A stretch of 64,000 bases of DNA from Sanderia malayensis (Eukaryota; Cnidaria; Scyphozoa; Semaeostomeae; Pelagiidae), in the NCBI GenBank assembly GCA_013076295.1, contig RQOL01000519.1, positions 2,088,888 through 2,152,887 on the forward strand. The letters are read 5' to 3'. Both the position numbers and the translations under genes were made by a program. Positions 10,301 to 19,200 of this stretch are shown here, one piece after another. The notes under the pieces were generated by a model. That model worked only from the letters and a program-made list of their open reading frames with translations, did no database searches and was not told the origin of the DNA. Positions within the stretch are counted from its first letter, which is position 1, and the number at the start of each line of letters is the position of its first letter.

Positions 10301-13256
10301 AAAATGCGTTGAATGCAAATGCAAAGGAATAAATGTATGTTGTATGTTGTGCCGTGTGGCATTTGCTACTTGTTATATATCGCATGCTTCAGTATTATGA
10401 TAAGAATGGACAATAATATGCTGAATGTGACCAATAGTATGATCAAAGTGGCTAATTTTGCGCTGTCCATTGTGTCGTGTTGTATTTTAGTTGTGTTGTA
10501 CATAGCGTGTATTGTGTATTGTGTATTGTGTAGTTGAGCAAAGAATGATAAGCTCAAAAAAGGTAAGGAATTATGTCCAGCCATCTAAACATAACAAAGT
10601 CATTAAACAATTTCAGCTCTGAATACGTTGAAGAAACAGGATCATGCGCAATAGCAAGATTATATAGCCCTGTTTCTTAAGAGAACCTGGTTCTCGTATG
10701 CTATCTCTTGACTATACATAGCGATACATGAGTGAATGTATTCGTATAACAATGTATTCTTATTACCGATACATGCTGCTTTGATTGAGGAATTTGTTGA
10801 CGGCTGTCTTGTTGATAAAGAATTGATCACTGTAGCAATAATCCAGGAGTAAGTATTATTTGACGCAGCAATAGTTGATGAGACATTAGTTGACGTAGCA
10901 ATGGCTGGTGAGGTAATAGTTGACGTAGCAATGGCTGGTGAGGTAGTAGTTGACGCAGCAATGGCTGGTGAGACATTAGTTGACGTAGCAATGGCTGGTG
11001 AGACATTAGTTGACGCAGGAATGGCTGGTGAGACATTAGTTGTCGCAGCAATGGCTGGTGAGATATTAGTTGACGCAGGAATGGCTGGTGAGACATTAGT
11101 TGACGTAGCAATGGCTGGTGAGACATTAGTTGACGCAGGAATGGCTGGTGAGACATTAGTTGTCGCAGCAATGGCTGGTGAGATATTAGTTGACGTAACA
11201 ATGGCTGGTGAGATATTAGTTGAAGTAACAATGGCTAGTGAGGTAGTAGTGTTTGTAATTGTACTTGTCATGCTACTAGTCTTCGATATGGTAGAATCAA
11301 TATCACCAAACTCTGTGACGTATTCGGTAGTAATAAGATCTACAAGCGCAAGCACAATCTCAATCATCTTCTTGGAATAACATGCACTGTGTTCATTAAC
11401 AAGAGTCGAAAAGACATCTGCAAACACAAATGGCATAAATAAGAAAAAAACATATTTCACCTGTAAGTGTGCAGGTTCTTGTCATTTGACTTTCTCCTTG
11501 ACAATAATTACTTGGTACCATAACACTACTGCTATTACAAGACCTTTCTCTCTGCTCTAAGCAAGAATAACTATCGACGTGCAAAGACCATTGTGACCAC
11601 GTAGTCCATTGTGTATTGCCTGGAAAAAGACATAATGTTGGCATAAATCAATAGACATCCATCTTGCCAGTCGATAAGCAATAGACAAGCATACCTAAGC
11701 AATCGATAAGCAATCTACGAGTATACCTAAGCAATCGATAAGCAATCGATAAGCAATAAGCAAGCATACCTAAGCAATTGATAAGCAACAGACAAGCATA
11801 CCTAAGCAATCGATACGCAATCGATAAGTATACCTAAGCAATCGATAAGCAATCGATAAGTATACCTAAGCAATCGATAAGCAATAGAAAAGCAGACCTA
11901 AGCAATCGATAAGCAATCTACGAGTATACCTAAGCAATCGATAAGCAATCGATAAGCAATAAGCAAGCATACCTAAGCAATTGATAAGCAACAGACAAGC
12001 ATACCTAAGCAATCGATACGCAATCGATAAGTATACCTAAGCAATCGATAAGCAATCGATAAGTATACCTAAGCAATCGATAAGCAATCGATAAGCAATA
12101 GACAAGCATAACCAAGCAATCGATAATCCCCACCTTCGATATCAGCAGCGATTCTCAACTGACCGGTGGTTTTCTCTTTGGTGTTTTCCTGCAGAATGTC
12201 TGACGTGTAAATAACTTTATGGAAAATGACTATCTCGGATGTGTTCTCGTACCTTGGAAACATGTTCTTCGCTGCAATAACTGCCACAGAGTCCTTGGGA
12301 GCGAATGCAGAGTCGATCGAAACAGGAAAAGTGAAACTTTCCCAATTGGCCTGGACGGAATATTCATCCATAAAAACCACTTTGTAATTTCCAGAGCCAG
12401 GAATTGGTCGCACAATGCCAATTTGAATGGAACCTTGAGATTGCGGAGAAACGTGCCAATTCGTAATGCGACCGTAACAAGTAAATTTCAAATCAATGAG
12501 AATCATGACAATGTTATACGTGCCATCTGTTGGAAACAACACTGATCCTGGAGTCAACGTTCCCCAACGAGAGGGGCATTGGTCTAGAGGAAAGACGAAA
12601 TGAAAATCGCATTCAATACCGAGAGAGATTACACAGTTAATAAGTCAAGTAACCATCCAAAAAATACGAAATTTAATACAGGGGTTCTAGTTATCAAAGA
12701 GCAAATTATACCGTAATTCATACAGGGGTTCTAGTTATTTGAGGTCAAATTATACCGTAATTCATACAGCGGTTCCAGTTATCTAAGGGAAAATTATACC
12801 ATATTTCATACGGGGGTTCTAGTTATTCGGGGTCAAATTTTACCATACTTCATACAGGGGTTCCAGTTATCCAAGGTAAAACTAAACCGTATTTCATCCG
12901 GGGGCTCTAGTTACTAAGAGTCAGAGCTGACTGTATTTGGAGAAAAGAACAAAATTAAGGAAAACAAAAACAAAACCAGCATTAGACAGATCAAAGTGTT
13001 TAAAATTAAACACATGATCAAGCTTATAGTAAACTAATGATCAAAGTATTGATGTAATGATAACGATTATATGAGGTACTAACCTGCATGACACACACTA
13101 ATAAATTCGAAAGTTGCCAAGATGGAAATCCAGAGAGTCTGAAACGAAAAAACGTTGAAGTTAATGTTGAGAAAAATGAATTTGAACAACAGCACGAATT
13201 AGAGTGAATGTAATGCGTAGAAAACTCACTCTTACGTTCGAGTTACATGACATCAT
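1302..13256 (-). CDS. Modular receptor-channel: TSP1/SEA/FN3 ectodomain fused to a glutamate-receptor-like K+ channel
   Basis: Hand-spliced from 22 exons whose phases all chain (4722 nt, 1573 residues): 13230-13256, 13084-13138, 12134-12583, 11461-11619, 10767-11417, 10130-10282, 9505-9675, 9146-9316, 8905-9014, 8260-8321, 7733-7872, 7042-7329, 6508-6807, 5702-6007, 5121-5339, 4355-4611, 4052-4149, 3701-3857, 3544-3607, 2981-3249, 2275-2452, 1302-1738. Domains: signal peptide 1-27; unrecognised domain 28-177; TSP1 178-230; Thr/Ser/Asn repeats 231-447; TSP1 x3 448-612; SEA 613-716; FN3 x3 717-1014; S1 1015-1150; M1; pore; M3; S2 1259-1369; M4; tail to 1573. The membrane order S1-M1-P-M3-S2-M4 is that of ionotropic glutamate receptors, but the pore FWWGIVTMTTVGYGDFTP is a potassium-channel filter. 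Predicted role: ligand-gated K+ channel at the cell surface with a matrix-binding ectodomain. Ligand unknown. An in-frame ATG at 13364 exists, but the signal peptide favours 13256. Confidence 0.82.
3701..4149 (-). other. Pore loop with TVGYGD filter and M3 of the receptor-channel
   Basis: Exon 4052-4149 ends in phase 2 inside the filter (GTT GG, donor gtaag) and exon 3701-3857 completes it (G TAT GGT GAC after acceptor aaccag). The junction spells FWWGIVTMTTVGYGDFTP, which matches the canonical potassium-channel pore. M3 follows (SIAMAWMLIGPIMNSMVIGV then ITTAMTS). M1 (PPMAIAVLLTWLFGTMVWFT) is in exon 4355-4611. Animal glutamate receptors normally have a cation-pore M2 and a SYTANLAAF-type M3; neither is seen here. 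Confidence 0.85.
4781..4995. mobile_element. MITE-like element with GAGGGTC termini and TGTTCCC-rich interior
   Basis: Terminal inverted repeats of 16 bp (4781-4796 and 4980-4995, one mismatch: GAGGGTCGTATAGGGG / GAGGGTCATATAGGGG) flank an interior made of degenerate TGTTCCC/TGTTCCCTTG repeats. The six bases ATTACT occur on both sides (4775-4780, 4996-5001), consistent with a target-site duplication. It sits in the intron between the S1 exons of the channel gene and has no coding capacity. Confidence 0.65.
5400..5496. repeat. Inverted repeat, 16-bp perfect arms
   Basis: Arms CAGGAGTGTTTATGAG (5400-5415) and its reverse complement (5481-5496) enclose a 65-bp loop. It lies in the intron between the last FN3 exon and the first S1 exon of the channel gene and is probably a small non-autonomous transposon remnant. 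Confidence 0.55.
10767..11417 (-). other. Coding minisatellite: Thr/Ser/Asn-rich repeat tract of the receptor-channel
   Basis: One 651-nt exon, phase 1 at both ends. After a short non-repetitive lead (DVFSTLVNEHSACYSKKM) it carries about a dozen 10-residue repeats of the type xxSTNVSPAI, encoded by a 30-bp tandem repeat at roughly 10860-11250. Each unit offers Ser/Thr for O-glycosylation and an N-V-S or N-I-S sequon followed by Pro, which usually lowers N-glycosylation. It is probably an extended mucin-like stalk between two TSP1 blocks. Copy number is likely to vary between individuals. The opposite strand is also open through the repeats (a long frame over 10901-11380), but that is a by-product of the 30-bp period. 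Confidence 0.75.
11680..12125. repeat. AAGCAATCGAT minisatellite with higher-order structure
   Basis: An intron of the channel gene, just 3' of its N-terminal domain exon, is filled with about 32-bp units built from cctaagcaatcgataagcaa words. A larger block of about 210 bp appears to occur twice (starting near 11700 and 11910), so the array grew by duplication of multi-unit blocks. The repeats come within about 10 bp of the 12134 splice donor. Confidence 0.75.
12134..12583 (-). other. N-terminal unrecognised extracellular domain of the receptor-channel
   Basis: One exon of 450 nt (150 residues), phase 1 at both ends. It begins DQCPSRWGTLTPG and contains FPTDGTYNIVMILIDLKFTC, GRITNWHVSP, VQANWESFTFPVSI and FPRYENTSEIVIFHKVIY. 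Alternating hydrophobic residues and a Cys pair suggest a beta-sandwich. I do not recognise the family. The donor is a weak gtgggg at 12133. Confidence 0.6.
12677..12914. repeat. 44-bp tandem repeat, five full units
   Basis: Units begin at 12677, 12721, 12765, 12809 and 12853, with a partial unit at 12897. Each starts tacaggggttctagttat and ends accgtaattca with moderate divergence. It lies in the second intron of the channel gene. Confidence 0.8.
13084..13256 (-). other. Signal peptide exons of the receptor-channel
   Basis: Exon 1 ends at 13230 before gtgagt and exon 2 (13084-13138) begins after ttcgtttcag. Together they read MMSCNSNVR then TLWISILATFEFISVCHA, a short polar start, a hydrophobic core and a small-residue cleavage site (VCHA). 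The next exon opens with DQCPSRWG. Exon 1 is the last channel-gene sequence inside the duplicated block, so a second orphan copy sits at 28602-28628. Confidence 0.75.
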
Positions 13257-14827
13257 TTTTGAAAAGCGACTCGAACTAATGCTGCAAAACTCGTACAACT
13301 CGCAAGAGAAGGCTGAAAGAGAAACTCCGTGTGTCTTGTGTTGAGATTCGAATTCCAAACGCATGTGAAAAGTCGAGTTTAAAGCTTAAAATATTGAATA
13401 AATCCGCAATCAATTATTAATACCTCAAATAATCGGAAACAATATTGGAAGCATTAAAAAACGACTTTAATGATAAATCAATTAAACTAAAGCACTGCAA
13501 GTGTGATTTATACTGCATTGGACAATTGCCTTGCGAATGAAACACTCTTGATATCAAATCATGTTGATGTTAGAAGACATAATGGTTCTAAAGAATCAGC
13601 ACAATAATATAGGGAGAACGGCTTTATTGAATTTTGCACAGGGGCTGGCCGAAGAACAATGCAAGCACTGTCAATGAAAAAATTCCTATTGCACAAAACT
13701 AATTAAAAGAACATCTGGGTAGGAGAAAAAATTGCTCAATGATCCTCACTAGATAATAGATTTATAATTCTCTTCAAGTATATAGTTAAATGAATAAGAA
13801 AAGGGCAAAAAATTTGATTGAACTTGCGAGGTTTCGATTTAGCGGCGGTGCTACTTGGAGCACAAACAAAAGGTACGTGCAAATCAAGGAAATATATTAT
13901 TTCTTTTGAAATGCCAAATTATCAAGGTTGAGGAGCATAGATTAGAGAATGGAGGTTTTCAATAACACCTGCACGCAGATCAAGAACATTTAATAGCATA
14001 AACATGTCTATGTTGAAATAGCATTACGTTTATATGATCAGATGCAGGCAATAAAAGAGCTACGCAGAAGAAAGCTGTAGAAAGAATTTCGTCGTGGAAT
14101 GGCCAATGCTTGTCATATTTGCATGCGCGAAAATGTACAAATCAAAGCACAGCTTCAGAGCGGGGTTGAAGCTGTGTTTGAAAGAAGAGATGAGAGATAT
14201 ATTGGACAAACTAAACAAGCACGTGGAGACTCTAGATCTAAAAACTTCAATTACTTCTTAGGATATAAATCAATGTTCAATTAACATAGTAAAATCAATG
14301 TTTTTCTGTTGCCCACAGGGATTTTCTTCATAATTGCGTTTTTACTTGACTTGTGCAATATATTTTCGTTGGCAAAGGAAAATAAACTACTTCCATCAGT
14401 AATTTAAATCAGATGTTAATAAAATAATTTATTAAAGTCCAGCTATCAAGAATGATCGGAATCAGAGGGTCGAAAATTAGCAAATAAAAATCAATTTTTA
14501 GAACAACAGGCAGACAGATAGAAGTTCCTTTGGATTCAGTAAGGGTCTCACAAATTCTGAGCTTAATAAAGATTAAAATATTGTATAACTAGTTCATAAA
14601 CTCACATAATCACATCAAATTCTCACAAATGCTTTAACCACAAAAATATTATATTGAAAGCCTCATCAGAGGCATCTGCTTAAGAAATTCAATTCTGAAT
14701 TTCATAAATCAATGCATGAATTCAGAAGAAAATTTTCCTTTCAAAAAAGTCTCAGAAATAAATATGTTCTACCTGTTGCCATGTTTGTATTGAAAAGTAA
14801 TTCTCATTTCTCCAACCTCAAACCTGA
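13257..14827. other. Intergenic spacer between channel gene and SLIRP-like gene
   Basis: This holds the channel gene's upstream region and the 3' side of the SLIRP-like gene. A plus-strand open stretch at 14099-14284 (MANACHICMRENVQIKAQLQ...) and a short exon-like piece ending at a gtacgt donor near 13870 were seen, but no coherent gene could be built. The segment recurs at 28629-30197 because of the assembly overlap. Confidence 0.45.
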
Positions 14828-15838
14828 TCACTGATTTGCCACATCTCCACTAACCTTCACACTTGGATCAGAAAATACGGCACTTATCTACAATGAAAAA
14901 CAGCTTTATCAATTAACCTGCTAAGAATGTGTGGGTATATAAGCAGCCATGCATAGTTCAATACAGCTCAATAAATATCTCCATTGATTCTAGAGATCCA
15001 TTGCAAAGGAAGCGCATTGAAGTCTGTGGCCCATGGAGCTTTTAAAGCGATATTAAACTTGTAAGAAAATGTAGCAATGTCTGATAAACCTGACCTCTTT
15101 TCCGTCAATAAAATGTGGAGCAGATTCTACAGCTTTTTGTGCATCTTCCGAACTTTTAAATGTGACAAAGCCAAACTTCTTTGATCTACCAGTGTTCAAA
15201 TCCTGAGAAAAACAAAATAAGCTCATAGAGAATTTGACTTTATTTTTATTTACAAAGCTTTTCCTTTGGCAATGACATGCCAGTTAACTTTTACATAGCT
15301 GGACAAGGATAACTTTGAAGAGAGTTTCAAATCACTTTTTCTGTATCTTTAGCTTGAGAAATCTTACTAAAAAGTCTTCATTGGGTTATTTTAATTTGCA
15401 AAGAGCACAGTATAGTAGCACCAATATACCAACCAAGGCAACTTTTGTATCCTTCAAAGGTCCAAATTGTCGAAAATGGCTCCATAGGGAATCTAAAATG
15501 AAACAATATTAGCATTATCTTCAACAAAAACAAAACTGTATGCAAAAGCCATGAAACAAAAAATAAAATACCAGACGTGACAATATTGGCTGTATTATGG
15601 GCCACCCACGTGGTGTTCGTGTTCCAAGAAAAGAAGACAGATAGAACAAAAAGCTTTGATTTGTTGATTAGTTGATTTGCCTGTCTAATTATATATAATT
15701 TGCAATAAATATGCACTGTTTATAGAACAAACATTATAGATATAACTGCCATTGCCTAAAACACTCACCTTTGCAAGCAATCCATGGAAGTCTTGCCACA
15801 AAAAGTCTTGTTGTAGACACAGTCCTCGTGGTCGCCAT
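14828..15838 (-). CDS. SLIRP: SLIRP-like mitochondrial RNA-binding protein (single RRM), copy 1
   Basis: Four exons, phases consistent: 15769-15838, 15434-15492, 15095-15202, 14828-14887, giving 98 residues. It starts MATTRTVSTTRLFVARLPWI, a basic hydroxylated N-terminus typical of mitochondrial import, running directly into RNP2 (LFVARL). RNP1 is KKFGFVTF. Between them lies SLWSHFRQFGPLKD, and DAQKAVES...HFIDGKE completes the RRM. Length, the lack of other domains and the LFVARLPW start match SLIRP, which in mammals binds mitochondrial mRNAs with LRPPRC. That function is inferred from the family. The start codon lies 404 bp from the MAPK15 start on the other strand. A generic mitochondrial RRM protein remains possible. 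Confidence 0.75.
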
Positions 15839-16242
15839 TTTTCAAAAAGGAAGTAGCCTTCTGTTCATTCATTCATTTTTGCAAAAAATCTAAATCGAGG
15901 CTCAATGTCTGATTTAAAGGTGGGAGGTATTGTCTTCGCCAATTTCTTCAACGGCAAAGAAAAAAATATAATAAAATCAAGACACGTAATCAAATTAATA
16001 CGCGTGCATTCATGGTACCCCCACGACTAACAGACGACAGATGAAAATTTAATTTCCTTTTCACTGAAGAATAAACTGATGAATATTTTAGCGGTTGCTA
16101 TTGATTGTATTACCATGGAAAACAATGCACAAGGATCACGCATGCGTAATAGATGCGAATCGAATATAATATTTGATTTTCTGCTAAAGCCAAAGAGATT
16201 TGAAACAGTTTATTCAGCAGAAAATTACCCCACATCTCCAAA
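15839..16242. promoter_or_regulatory. Shared head-to-head promoter region, SLIRP-like / MAPK15
   Basis: Only 404 bp separate two divergent start codons (15838 minus, 16243 plus), so the two promoters must overlap or be shared unless either gene has a distant 5' non-coding exon. No obvious TATA box. The same interval is repeated at 31207-31610. Confidence 0.55.
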
Positions 16243-19200
16243 ATGAGTACAGAAATCGAGGGGCAAATTTTACAGAAATATGAGATAAAGAAACGGCTAG
16301 GCAAAGGCGTAAGTTTCTATGAAATCTCTCTGTTTGATTATGTTATGTATCAAGCGCGAAGTGATTTTGATCCTTGGGCCTATTATTTGCGTTTATGTTG
16401 TTGACAATTTGACATGCAGTTTATTTTTGCAATCTGTTTTGCAGGCTTATGGTATTGTCTGGAAAGCGATAGATAGAAGGACGAACCAAATAGTAGCCTT
16501 GAAGAAAATCTTTGATGCCTTTCGTAATCAAACAGACGCTCAGGTAGATCACTGGAAATTTTTTGTAGCATAACAATCCTGAACTGAAATTAAAACCACA
16601 TATTGTGAATAATATGATGTTTTGAGATCCTGTGGGAAGAGTGGCATACATGTAATCTTTTCTATTTTTGCAGAGAACATTCAGAGAAATATGTTTCCTG
16701 CAGGTACCTATACAAACTTTATTTGGTTTATGTTCTATTCAAACACTTCCTCTAATTTCTTATGTCTTTTGCTATATGCATAAGCTATGCTTCTGTTTCA
16801 ATGCAATTATGTTCCAAGGATGAAAATTGGTCAGAGAAAACTTTGTTTTCCAGGAATTCGGTAATCATGACAACATAATCAAACTGCTGAATGTCATGAA
16901 AGCTGAGAATGATAAAGACATTTATTTGGTTTTTGACTTCATGGGTAAGCCTGTCCATATATATCCACATATCTTATGACCATGCACATTTAGCTTTAGT
17001 TAATTAACATCTGTCAAATTGGAATTTTTTTATGCAGACACTGACTTGCATAATGTGATAAAGAAGGGGAATATTTTGAAAGATGTTCACAAAAGATATG
17101 TCATGTATCAGGTATGATATTTGCACTAAATGTGCTGATTATTCTGAACATTGTTGATTGATTAGCTAATTGGTTCTTTGATTGATTAGCAGGTGATTAA
17201 CTGATTGAATGATCAATTAATCACTTGATCTGTCTGCTGATTAATTGATTGATATTACCATACTTTTATTTTTGACAGTTACTTAAAGCTATGAAATATA
17301 TTCATTCTGGAAATGTGATTCATAGAGACATCAAGGTAAATCATTTTAAATCATGTAAAAATTTCAAGAAATATATTCCTTTGGTTAACATTTGGAATAA
17401 AATAAAATTTTCTCTTTCTCCTCATTTCAGCCAAGTAATGTTTTATTGGATGCTGATTGCTTTATTAAGGTACCCAGCTATTTGGCTGCTTCACTTGGCT
17501 TTCTTGCTATTAAAAATACCATTATGTGATTTTATCATCTATCTATTAACTCAAACTAAGTCTCAATATTACTATTTTGCTCACTAGATCTGTGATTTTG
17601 GATTGGCAAGATCAATTTCAAGTTTGAAGTTTGAACCAGGAGATCCGAGTTTGACCGATTACGTAGCAACAAGATGGTACAGAGCCCCAGAAATATTGTT
17701 GGCATCCCCAGTGTGAGTATCAAAATTCGGTCAGATTTCTCTACGATTTCTCAACACTATGAATACTTGCTTCATCACATTTACCAAAGCTTAGCTTGAT
17801 GTTTGTCATTAACAAGCCATTGTATGCTTTTTGCATTCCTGTCTGATAGCATATAGTTAGTTGACTGTTACATTATTAGCATTGTAATATTGTTGTTAGT
17901 AATATCTCAGTGATACCTGTGTTTCATGGCTTTATGTCTCCTTTCAAAATTATATTTCATGTACATCCATTATTCTCTATTTGGTCTGGCTTGTCTTCAT
18001 ATTTCTTTCACTGATTGATTTCACAACCCTTTCATCTCTGGAAAATAAGGAGACAAATAAGTCTTGATCTATTAATGTTTCTCTGGCATTTTTCTAGGTA
18101 CACAAAAGGTGTTGACATGTGGTCCATTGGATGTATACTTGCAGAAATGCTTTTAGGTACAAGTTTTCCCATTGCATAATAAACTCACTGTATTATTAGT
18201 TTGCTAGTAGCTCCAATGCTGTATGTCTTACTCCATGCTTATTCTAAGCTGACACCTGGCCTCTTTTGCAGGAAAGCCTCTATTCCCTGGATCTTCAACT
18301 CTTGACCAAATAGAGAGAATTATGTCGACCATACCATCACCTACTGCAAAAGGTATATTTTTGCAATGTTACCTTTCTCTTATTGGCATCATATTTTACA
18401 CTGTTATACCTATGCAATTAATACCTCTGTATTGAAATGGACAGGGCGAGCTCAACTCTGTTCTAATACCACAACTTCAATACCAAACATGCACTATCAA
18501 CAACTTCATCCAAACATGTACTATCAATAACTTCAATACCAAACATGAACTATCAACTTCAAGAAATTGATAAAAACACTACAAGTAATCGCATATAGTT
18601 GGATAATCAACTACAGTTGAGCCACTCAAATTTCAATTATCATAATCAAGCATATTTAACCTGCATCATTCTTTTGACATATCTCTGAAACGTTTCTTTA
18701 ACTCTTTGCAGATTTGGATAGCATCAAATCAGCATACAGTGGCAGTTTATTTGACAAATCGACACATCACAGGCCAAAACGTCCGATTGAAGACATTATG
18801 GCTAGCGCGCCATCCGACGCAGTGGATTTACTGAAGAGATTTTTGCAGTTCAATCCGGAGAAACGGCTGACAGCAGAAGAGGCACTGAGTCATCCATACG
18901 TGGCAAAATTTCACAAGCCAGCTGACGAAACTTTTCTCCTGTATGATATTGTACCGCCCGTTAATGACGATATACAATTAACTGTTAACGAATACAGGGA
19001 TAAACTCTACGAGGTATGTGTGCGTATTACTCAATATCTTTATTTTGAACTCCCATTCCAATCTACAATAGTGGACAAAAGTTTTGGGACACTTGCTTTC
19101 GCAAATTTTGCACGTTTCCTTCGCCCCCTTCCTCCTCCAAGCAATGTCACCTCTAGAGATAATCTTTTAAAATATTAACAATACTCATTTTGCTCGATGA

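Noticed and set aside
10901..11380. Long plus-strand frame of MAGETLVDVA-type repeats
   Set aside because: It is the antisense of the 30-bp coding minisatellite. The minus-strand frame has matching splice sites and phase; the plus strand has none.
11680..12125. Regularly repeated words resembling a CRISPR array
   Set aside because: The units are continuous tandem repeats with no unique spacers, inside an intron of a eukaryotic gene.
13830..14284. Possible exons (FRFSGGATWSTNKR before a gtacgt donor; MANACHICMRENVQIK...)
   Set aside because: In-frame stops lie between and within the pieces and no phase-consistent chain was found, although a decayed gene is possible.
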